Shown: piece after piece, positions 5,856 to 11,641 of the stretch
How positions within the stretch are numbered: the stretch's first letter is position 1
Layout: the number at the start of each line of letters is the position of its first letter
Origin: Prevotella sp.
Lineage (GTDB): Bacteria > Bacteroidota > Bacteroidia > Bacteroidales > Bacteroidaceae
Direction: 5' to 3'
Assembly (NCBI GenBank): GCA_022511055.1
Contig: JAFLSH010000073.1
Location: 1 to 11,641 of the forward strand
Length of the DNA: 11,641 nt
Program-made: the position numbers and the translations under genes
Notes under the pieces: model-generated
What the model was told of the DNA's origin: nothing
The model's database searches: none
What the model saw: only the letters and a program-made list of their open reading frames with translations

Positions 5856-8219
5856 ATGAAGCATCTGCTGATTACGCTGCTCTTGATGGTACCGATGGCT
5901 ATCGGTGCCCAGGTCGATGACTCCTTTGACCAGTTTGATGACAATGGCAGCATCTCCAGGAACGGGCGTAACAACGGTAACTTCAATCCCCACAACAACG
6001 ACACGACCAGGGCAAAGGAAATACCCCGCGGCATCTATGTCTGGACTGTCGACAGGCGGTTTGGCGATATCCAGCCGGCAATAGTCGACACGGTGCCCCA
6101 TCTTTTCATGAACTCTGTCTTCAACACAGGCACCTACGGCGAGTACAACACCACGGGCAACAACTACACGGCCCGGCAAAACCGCATTTTCTTCGACCGG
6201 CCCGAGACAGACCAGTTCATGTTCCTGCAACCCTACAGCTGGGTCTACAAGCAGCCCGACCAGTTCCACTTCACCAACACCCTTTCGCCACTGACCAACG
6301 TGACATACGACGACTGCGGCGACAAGCAGAACGGTGAGGACTATCTTGGCGCAAAGTTTGCTGTCAATGCCAACAAGCGCATTGGCTTCGGCTTCAACGT
6401 AGACTACGCGTATGCCAGGGGCTATTTCTCAAACCAGAACACCTCTCATTTCGGCACCACACTCTTCGGCAGCTATCTGGGCGACCAGTACAAGATGCAC
6501 ATTATGCTGTCGACCTACAACCAGAAAGTGGCCGAAAACGGCGGCATTACGAATGACCTGTACATCACCCACCCGGAGTCTTTCGACGATTCATATCTGG
6601 AGAGCGAGATTCCGACTGTCATGTCAAGAAACTGGAATCGCCTGAACCATCAGCACGTGTTCCTGACCCACCGCTACAGCCTGGGCTTCTACCGCAAGGA
6701 GAAGATGACCGAGGAGGAGCTGAAGGCGCGCCAGTTTGCCAGCGACTCGAAAAAGGAGCGGGAAGCCAAGAGTCTGGACAAGGGCAAGGAGGAGCGACAG
6801 CCCAGGGGGCGCGGCGACACACCCGTGCAGGAAGCGCCGGCCGGCCGGCCGGCTGATGCTGCGATTGCGGGCGACGAGCCTGTGGCTGACGAGCCGCAAC
6901 CCGCCGACAGCACCAGAATCAAGATTGACGGCCAGGCGGCTCTCGACAGCATACGCAACGCACAGCTCGTTGCCGACTCGATTGATGCGACAATGAAAAA
7001 GGTGTTCGTGCCGGTCACCAGCTTCATTCACACGCTGGAGCTAAACAAATACGAGCGTACCTACCTTTTCAACCCTACATCTGAGGGCGACATTCCCACG
7101 GGCTATTATGCCAACCAGTACTACCTGTTCAACGGGCGGGAGAACGCCGTTGACTCCATCAACGACATCACCCGGCTCACGCAGCTCAAGAACACACTCG
7201 CCCTGGCATTGCTGGAGGGCTTCAACAAATATGCCAAGGCTGGGCTGAAAGCCTTTATCAGCCACGAGTACCGCCGCTTCCAGATGCCAAACCAGACGGA
7301 CAGCGTGGCCTATATGGAAAATTTCAGCGAACACAATGTCAGCATAGGGGCGCAGCTGCAAAAGGCCGAAGGCCAGACGCTCCACTACAATGCCACCCTG
7401 GAGACCTGGCTGGCGGGCGAGGATGCCGGACAGCTGAAGCTCGATGCCTCAGCCGACCTGAACTTTGCCATGCCACTCATAGGCGACACCGTTCAGCTGG
7501 CCGCGCGCGCCTATTTCCACCGCCTCAACCCCACTTTCTACCAGCGGCGATACCACTCGCAGCACTTCTGGTGGGACAACAACGGCATGGCAAAAGAGAC
7601 CCGCACCCGCATCGAGGGTACTTTCAGCTACCGAAAAACCAACACCAAGCTGCGCGTTGGCATTGAGGAGATACAGAACTACACCTATCTCGGCATGAGC
7701 TACGACTTCTCTGAGACAGGCCGCCAGAACTTGACGGCGCACATGGCTCAGGAGGGTGGCAACATCAACCTGCTGACGGCCCAGCTCCAGCAGAACTTCA
7801 GGCTCGGCCCGCTCAACTGGGAGAACATTGTCACCTACCAGTCATCGAGCAACCAGGATGTGCTGCCCCTGCCCACGCTCAACGTGTGGACCAACCTCTA
7901 CCTGAAGTTCAAGATTGCCCACGTGCTGAGTGTGGAGCTTGGCGCCGATGCCTGGTACTTCACGAAATACACCGCTCCCGACTTCTGCCCGCAGCTCAAC
8001 CAGTTTGCCGTTCAGCAGAACAAGGAGAGCCGGGTGGAGCTGGGCGGCTACCCCTTCATTGATGTCTATGCGAACATGCACCTGAAGCGGGCGCGATTCT
8101 TCCTGATGATGAGCCACGTGAACAACGGCATGGGCAACAAGATGGCGTTCCTTGTTCCCCACTACCCCGTCAACAGCTCAGTGCTTCGCTTCGGTGTCAG
8201 CTGGAACTTCTTCAACTAA
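5856..8219 (+). CDS. Putative outer-membrane porin (Porin_10-like beta-barrel)
   Basis: This 787-residue protein has a signal peptide (MKHLLITLLLMVPMAIGA, likely cut before QVDD) and a long barrel region of alternating polar and aromatic strands. Segments such as RRFGDIQPAIVDTVPHLF, QPYSWVYKQPDQFHFTNT and GFGFNVDYAYARGYFSNQ match what I know of the Bacteroidota putative porin family (PF14121-like). The chain ends FGVSWNFFN, the aromatic C-terminal strand expected for BAM-dependent insertion. About residues 283-356 form a charged, Pro/Ala-rich, low-complexity segment (EERQPRGRGDTPVQEAPAG and so on) without strand pattern, probably an external loop or linker. It is encoded in part by the CCGG run at 6836-6853. 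It is the third gene of the DUF4468-TM operon, and its stop overlaps the stop of convergent menA by four bases. The permeant is unknown. Confidence 0.87.
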   Translation: MKHLLITLLLMVPMAIGAQVDDSFDQFDDNGSISRNGRNNGNFNPHNNDTTRAKEIPRGIYVWTVDRRFGDIQPAIVDTVPHLFMNSVFNTGTYGEYNTTGNNYTARQNRIFFDRPETDQFMFLQPYSWVYKQPDQFHFTNTLSPLTNVTYDDCGDKQNGEDYLGAKFAVNANKRIGFGFNVDYAYARGYFSNQNTSHFGTTLFGSYLGDQYKMHIMLSTYNQKVAENGGITNDLYITHPESFDDSYLESEIPTVMSRNWNRLNHQHVFLTHRYSLGFYRKEKMTEEELKARQFASDSKKEREAKSLDKGKEERQPRGRGDTPVQEAPAGRPADAAIAGDEPVADEPQPADSTRIKIDGQAALDSIRNAQLVADSIDATMKKVFVPVTSFIHTLELNKYERTYLFNPTSEGDIPTGYYANQYYLFNGRENAVDSINDITRLTQLKNTLALALLEGFNKYAKAGLKAFISHEYRRFQMPNQTDSVAYMENFSEHNVSIGAQLQKAEGQTLHYNATLETWLAGEDAGQLKLDASADLNFAMPLIGDTVQLAARAYFHRLNPTFYQRRYHSQHFWWDNNGMAKETRTRIEGTFSYRKTNTKLRVGIEEIQNYTYLGMSYDFSETGRQNLTAHMAQEGGNINLLTAQLQQNFRLGPLNWENIVTYQSSSNQDVLPLPTLNVWTNLYLKFKIAHVLSVELGADAWYFTKYTAPDFCPQLNQFAVQQNKESRVELGGYPFIDVYANMHLKRARFFLMMSHVNNGMGNKMAFLVPHYPVNSSVLRFGVSWNFFN
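6836..6853 (+). repeat. Tandem CCGG run inside the porin gene
   Basis: The run GCCGGCCGGCCGGCCGGC contains four CCGG units within the low-complexity loop (residues APAGRPAD). A four-base unit gained or lost by slippage would shift the reading frame. Here the frame is open through the run. Confidence 0.7.
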
Positions 8220-9127
8220 ATCAGCAGCAGACCCAACGTGACGGTCAGGCCGTAGACAAAGATGTTGCGGGCTGTCTCTGCCAGGCAGGCGTTCAGTTCC
8301 CTGCCCTTGTTGATGCGCTTCATCTTCAGACAAGTGAAGACATGCAGCGCAAGGTAAATCAGCGGCAACAGAAAAGCCAAGACGTGGCCGTTTGCCCAGA
8401 ACACCACCCCGCCGAGACAGGCAGCTATCCCTACACCGGCATACAGCCGCAGGCTGTTCCGCTCGCCCAGCCGCACCACCAGCGTGTTCTTCCCCACCTC
8501 ACGGTCTTGCTCGCGGTCGCGGAAGTTGTTGACAATCAGCAGCGCATCGACCACCAAGCCGCAGGCCACAGAGGCCACCACCACTTCCGGGGTGCAGGTG
8601 TGAAGCTGGATGTAATAGGTAATGGAGACAGGAATCAACCCGAAGAACAGCAGCACCAGCACATCGCCCAGCCCGCGGTACGACAGGTGGGTGGTGTACA
8701 AGAAACAGAAGAACACGCACAGCAACCCAACCAGCACCATCTCCAGGCCGCCGTAGAAGACAAGCGGCAGACCCACCACGCAGGCCAGGCACGTAGTCAG
8801 GGCAATGGCCTTCTTCATTGAGTTGAGCTTCACCCACCCCTGGGCACAGGCCCGCTTCGGCCCAAGCCGTGTCTCGCTATTGTCGGCACCGTTCAGGAAA
8901 TCAAAGAAATCGTTGATGAAATTGGCATCTATCTGCATGACAAATGCAAACAGCAGGCACAGCACGGCGGGCACCCACTGGAACACCTCGCCCTGATACA
9001 TCTGCGCATCGACCCACGCCAGCGCCAGCCCAATCATGACGGGCACGGCCGCCCCGGTCAGCGTCTTCGGGCGGGCGGCGAGCAGCCAAGCCCTCCATGA
9101 GTCAGTCTTTATATTCGTCTCATTCAT
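8216..9127 (-). CDS. menA: 1,4-dihydroxy-2-naphthoate polyprenyltransferase (UbiA family)
   Basis: This 303-residue integral membrane protein would join a polyprenyl chain to 1,4-dihydroxy-2-naphthoate to make demethylmenaquinone, a late step in menaquinone synthesis. Both Asp-rich UbiA motifs are present: NFINDFFDFLNGAD (residues 69-82, with D73, D76 and D82) and NNFRDREQDREVGKNTL (200-216, with D204, D208 and K213), which bind the diphosphate through Mg2+. The N-terminal WRAWLLAARPKTL is the usual first-helix motif, and about eight or nine membrane helices are visible. The second motif with GKNTLVVRLG is closer to MenA than to other UbiA enzymes. The frame extends to a TTG at 9163, but that codon lies in the promoter -7 box, so ATG 9127 is preferred. 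No other men genes are nearby. Its stop overlaps that of the convergent porin. Confidence 0.93.
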   Translation of the reverse strand: MNETNIKTDSWRAWLLAARPKTLTGAAVPVMIGLALAWVDAQMYQGEVFQWVPAVLCLLFAFVMQIDANFINDFFDFLNGADNSETRLGPKRACAQGWVKLNSMKKAIALTTCLACVVGLPLVFYGGLEMVLVGLLCVFFCFLYTTHLSYRGLGDVLVLLFFGLIPVSITYYIQLHTCTPEVVVASVACGLVVDALLIVNNFRDREQDREVGKNTLVVRLGERNSLRLYAGVGIAACLGGVVFWANGHVLAFLLPLIYLALHVFTCLKMKRINKGRELNACLAETARNIFVYGLTVTLGLLLI

Positions 9128-9157
9128 AGGAATAAACCATTTTTCTCGGTAAATAAT

Positions 9158-9188
9158 TTGCAAAAGTAATCAGAATATTGTATATTTG
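9158..9188 (+). promoter_or_regulatory. Promoter of the HD-domain gene (TTG-20-TATATTTG)
   Basis: TTG (9158-9160) and TATATTTG (9181-9188) are 20 bases apart and read toward the HD gene, whose ATG is at 9228. It overlaps the menA promoter almost completely. Confidence 0.7.
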
Positions 9189-9191
9189 CAA
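9161..9191 (-). promoter_or_regulatory. Promoter of menA (TTG-20-TACTTTTG)
   Basis: On the minus strand, TTG (9191-9189) is followed after 20 bases by TACTTTTG (9168-9161). It is interlocked with the divergent HD-gene promoter: each uses one half of the two TTTGCAAA palindromes (9158-9165 and 9185-9192). Confidence 0.7.
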
Positions 9192-9227
9192 AAATTTAGT
9201 TCACTTTTTAACGATGGAGCGCATTTT

Positions 9228-9914
9228 ATGAACTATCAGCAGACCAGCCCCAGCCTCGATTTGGCAGAGTTTATAGAAACTCAGATACTGCCGCAGTATG
9301 CCCAGTTCGACCGTGCCCACAGCATGGAGCATATCATCCGTGTCATCCGCAGTTCCGTGGAACTGGCAAGGCGAGTGGGCGCCGACGTGGACATGGCCTA
9401 CACCGTAGCTGCCTACCACGACGTGGGGCTGACCGGCCCGCGCGCCATTCACCACGTTACCAGCGGGAAAATCCTGGCCGCCGACACCAGGCTGAAGCGC
9501 TGGTTTTCGCCAGAGCAAATCAAAATCATGAAAGAGGCGGTAGAAGACCACCGGGCTTCCGCCAGCCACACCCCCCGGAGCATCTACGGGAAAATCATTG
9601 CCGAGGCCGACAGGGATATTGACACCGAAGTCGTGCTGCGCCGCACCATACAGTACGGCCTCACCAACTACCCGCACCTGAACACCGAACAACACTGGCA
9701 GCGCTTCCACGGACATCTGGAAGAGAAATATTCGGTCAATGGCTATATCCGCCTTTGGATTCCCGGCTCGCCCAACGAGAAGAAACTGAACGACCTGCGC
9801 AACATTATTGCACAGCCCAAGCTGCTGCGCCAACATTTTGACCGCATCTTTGCCGAAGAGACCAAAAGCACTGCCGCGAATGATGCCGCGGGTGATGCCA
9901 CGCAAAAAAAGTGA
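9228..9914 (+). CDS. HD-domain protein (predicted metal-dependent phosphohydrolase)
   Basis: This 228-residue cytoplasmic protein carries an HD fold. The metal-binding set is visible in order: H31/H35 in DRAHSMEHIIRVIR, the H63-D64 pair in AAYHDVGLTG, H107 in AVEDHRAS and D127 in IIAEADRDID. Such proteins usually cleave phosphate esters or nucleotides, but the substrate cannot be read here. Downstream, YGLTNYPHLNTEQHWQRFHGHLEEKY is family-specific sequence I cannot assign further. The last 15 residues are low-complexity (STAANDAAGDATQKK). The ATG at 9228 has GGAG about ten bases upstream. An in-frame TTG at 9186 lies in the promoter box and is unlikely to be used. It is divergent from menA and shares its promoter region, with the LRR gene next downstream in the same direction. 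Confidence 0.87.
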   Translation: MNYQQTSPSLDLAEFIETQILPQYAQFDRAHSMEHIIRVIRSSVELARRVGADVDMAYTVAAYHDVGLTGPRAIHHVTSGKILAADTRLKRWFSPEQIKIMKEAVEDHRASASHTPRSIYGKIIAEADRDIDTEVVLRRTIQYGLTNYPHLNTEQHWQRFHGHLEEKYSVNGYIRLWIPGSPNEKKLNDLRNIIAQPKLLRQHFDRIFAEETKSTAANDAAGDATQKK

Positions 9915-9923
9915 AACTTTTGT

Positions 9924-9954
9924 TTGGCAGTATCGCAAAATAAGTGTATCTTTG
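9924..9954 (+). promoter_or_regulatory. Promoter of the LRR gene (TTG-20-TATCTTTG)
   Basis: TTG (9924-9926) and TATCTTTG (9947-9954) are separated by 20 bases. The start of transcription should be near 9961, giving a leader of about 56 bases to ATG 10017. The promoter begins 10 bases past the HD gene stop, so the LRR gene is its own unit. Confidence 0.7.
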
Positions 9955-9963
9955 CAGACGATA

Positions 9964-9976
9964 CTTGCATAGCAAG
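9964..9976 (+). other. Small leader hairpin of the LRR transcript
   Basis: CTTGC (9964-9968) and GCAAG (9972-9976) form a 5-bp stem with a 3-base loop almost at the predicted 5' end of the mRNA. It could protect the 5' end. No riboswitch-like structure is seen. Confidence 0.35.
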
Positions 9977-10016
9977 GGAATAAAGAAACATGACATTAGC
10001 AAATAAACTAACATTT

Positions 10017-11603
10017 ATGAAAAAGCTCCATTTTTTATTTTTTGCGCTCCTTTTTAGTGCGCCGTTGACAACCTTGGCCCAGGGCGGCATTCTAATTAAC
10101 GAAACAAATTTCCCTGATGAAAATTTCCGTAACTACCTGCTTGAACAGTGGTATGGTTCAGATGGCATAATCGAGGAAGAAGAAATACAACTGATTGACA
10201 ATATAAGTATTCCCAACTATAATATCTACAATTTAAAAGGAATAAAACATTTTACAGCACTATCATGGTTGGCATGCAGTGATAATCATTTGACATCATT
10301 AGATGTATCGGGACTCACTGAATTGAGGAGTATAAACTGCTCTAATAATCAGCTAATATCATTGGATGTCTCAGAATGCAAAGCTTTGATGAGTCTATAT
10401 TGCTATAATAATCAGATAGCATCACCATTGAATGTATCGGGATACACTGCTTTAGAATTTTTAGAATGCTATAATAACCAAATAGTTTCCTTAGACGTAT
10501 CGGGGTGTACGGCGTTAACAGCTTTGCATTGTAGTGATAATCAATTAACTTCATTGAATGTGTCAGGATGCACAGCTTTGGGATATATGACATGTTATAG
10601 GACTCCGCTTGCATCGTTGGATGTATCAGGATGTACAAATTTGGAAAGATTGGAATGTGGCAATAATTCTTTAACTTCATTGAATGTGTCGGGATGCATA
10701 ACATTGAGAGAGTTAAGATGCGGGGGTAATCCGCTAAACTCCTTGGACGTGTCGAGTTGTAGGGCTTTGGAAGAGTTACATTGCGATGCAATTCATGGAA
10801 CTTTGATAAATGCATCAGGATGTACAGCTTTAGAATTAATAGATGGCAGCAGAGGCCAGATAGATTCTATAAATGTATCAGGATGCACAGCTTTGAGAGA
10901 GTTAAGATGTACAGACAACCAGCTACTCTCATTAAATGTATCGGGATGTACAGGATTGAGAACTTTAACGTGTACTAATAATCAGCTAACTTCATTGGAT
11001 GTATCACAGAACAAAGCCCTAACGTATTTGGGTTGTGGTAATAACCAACTAACTTCGCTGGATGTGTCGCAGAACACCGCTTTAAAGGGGTTGAGTTGCG
11101 GCAATAATCAGCTGACTTCATTGACGGTATCAGAGAATACAGCTCTAACATCTTTGAGTTGTAACAATAATCTGCTAACTTCATTGGATATATTGGGTTG
11201 CATGGCATTAACATCATTGGATTGTCACAATAATCTGCTTCGAGGGGAAACAATGGACAACATTATTATAGCCCTACCACAAAACGCATCAGAAGAAAAG
11301 TATACTTTACATGTATATGATAAAACAAATGAGAATGAAGGTAATGTATGCACAGAGAGTCAAATAGCAGCAATCAAAGCAAAGGGATGGACACCATATT
11401 ATTATGATATAGTTACAAATCAATGGGGTAACAGTTGGCGTGAGTGGTTTGAATATGGTGATGACTCTAACGGCATTTCCCTACCAACAGAGAATACTAA
11501 TAAAAATGTTTTTATTCATAACCTTGCAGGACAACGAATAGAAAGTATAAAAGGTAAGAAGGGGATTTACATTATTGGCGGCAAGAAAGTGGTTATCAAG
11601 TAA
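10017..11603 (+). CDS. Secreted leucine-rich-repeat protein with Prevotella-type C-terminal tail
   Basis: This 528-residue exported protein starts MKKLHFLFFALLFSAPLTTLA, a clear signal peptide. An in-frame ATG at 9990 would add nine residues ahead of it and is less likely. Next comes a cap with NFPDENFRNYLLEQW and GSDGIIEEEEIQ, the arrangement that precedes this LRR class in gut bacteria. From about residue 92 there are 15 repeats of 21 residues (consensus LTSLDVSGCTALTxLxCxNNQ; the third has one extra residue). A closing region contains VCTESQIAAIKAKGWTPYYYD. The last 30 or so residues, NLAGQRIESIKGKKGIYIIG then KKVVIK, resemble Prevotella C-terminal sorting-type tails, possibly for type IX secretion. 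The gene is more AT-rich than its neighbours. The likely role is surface binding; the ligand is unknown. Confidence 0.88.
   Translation: MKKLHFLFFALLFSAPLTTLAQGGILINETNFPDENFRNYLLEQWYGSDGIIEEEEIQLIDNISIPNYNIYNLKGIKHFTALSWLACSDNHLTSLDVSGLTELRSINCSNNQLISLDVSECKALMSLYCYNNQIASPLNVSGYTALEFLECYNNQIVSLDVSGCTALTALHCSDNQLTSLNVSGCTALGYMTCYRTPLASLDVSGCTNLERLECGNNSLTSLNVSGCITLRELRCGGNPLNSLDVSSCRALEELHCDAIHGTLINASGCTALELIDGSRGQIDSINVSGCTALRELRCTDNQLLSLNVSGCTGLRTLTCTNNQLTSLDVSQNKALTYLGCGNNQLTSLDVSQNTALKGLSCGNNQLTSLTVSENTALTSLSCNNNLLTSLDILGCMALTSLDCHNNLLRGETMDNIIIALPQNASEEKYTLHVYDKTNENEGNVCTESQIAAIKAKGWTPYYYDIVTNQWGNSWREWFEYGDDSNGISLPTENTNKNVFIHNLAGQRIESIKGKKGIYIIGGKKVVIK
10290..11237 (+). repeat. Fifteen 63-bp in-frame LRR repeats
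   Basis: The unit is 63 bp, with one 66-bp copy (the third, containing IASPLNVSGY). Repeats 4-11 mostly carry SGC before the AL pair; repeats 12-14 carry SQN or SEN instead, marking a second subfamily. Copy 9 is the most degenerate (GTLINASGC...LIDGSRGQ). Confidence 0.9.
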
Positions 11604-11641
11604 CAAAATCTTACTTGTTCTATAATAAGATGGCGGGCGGA
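11604..11641. other. Window end, no gene seen
   Basis: These 38 bases follow the LRR stop. A weak 6-bp pairing of ATCTTA and TAAGAT is present without a T-tract, so I do not call a terminator. The true terminator may lie outside the window. Confidence 0.4.

Noticed and set aside
9874..9935. Possible terminator at the end of the HD gene
   Set aside because: CCGCG...CGCGG and an A-rich/T-rich pairing around the stop are present, but the stems are short or all A-T and no clear T-tract follows a GC stem.
9201..9938. 245-codon minus-strand frame opposite the HD gene
   Set aside because: The plus-strand HD protein has all its metal ligands. The antisense product shows no domain and no promoter.
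10342..10815. 157-codon minus-strand frame opposite the LRR repeats
   Set aside because: It is an echo of the 63-bp repeat unit on the other strand and repeats the same peptide pattern without a start signal.
10290..11237. Possible CRISPR or non-coding tandem array
   Set aside because: The 63-bp periodicity is in frame and encodes 21-residue LRRs, with no alternation of constant repeats and unique spacers.

Overview
The window looks like a chromosomal segment of a Bacteroidota member, most likely Bacteroidales and Prevotella-like. Three things point there. Seven of the promoters I can see carry the Bacteroidota-type -7 box TAnnTTTG instead of a sigma70-like -10 box. The minus-strand cluster bamD - RNA polymerase omega - DUF4293 has the Bacteroidales form of each protein. 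The leucine-rich-repeat protein ends in the GQR...KGIYII...KKVVIK type of C-terminal tail common in Prevotella secreted proteins. This placement comes from family recognition, not from a database search.

Layout. Bases 1-566 hold no convincing gene. They contain a short octamer tandem repeat (15-38) and a striking imperfect palindrome (about 143-521): two 30-bp identical inverted arms (241-270 and 394-423) around a 123-bp spacer, with symmetrically placed 9-bp ACTATACAT boxes outside the arms. A GNAT acetyltransferase gene (567-1115, minus) follows with its own promoter. Next comes the minus-strand operon bamD -> rpoZ -> DUF4293 (2810 down to 1280), which ends in a strong hairpin terminator at 1216-1248. 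uvrB (2920-4956, plus) is divergent from bamD. A compact plus-strand envelope operon follows: a DUF4468-like secreted protein, a 68-residue two-helix membrane protein and a large outer-membrane beta-barrel (putative porin), each separated by one base. menA (9127 down to 8216, minus) converges on the porin and overlaps its stop codon. menA shares an interlocked divergent promoter region with an HD-domain hydrolase gene (9228-9914, plus). A more AT-rich gene for a secreted leucine-rich-repeat protein (10017-11603, plus) ends the window.

How the genes work together. Most are core functions: outer-membrane protein assembly (BamD), transcription (omega), nucleotide excision repair (UvrB) and menaquinone synthesis (MenA). 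The DUF4468/TM/porin operon is an envelope set whose joint role is unknown. The least explained part is the palindromic element at 143-521. It has the geometry of an invertible DNA switch or a MITE-like element, and no recombinase gene is present in the window.
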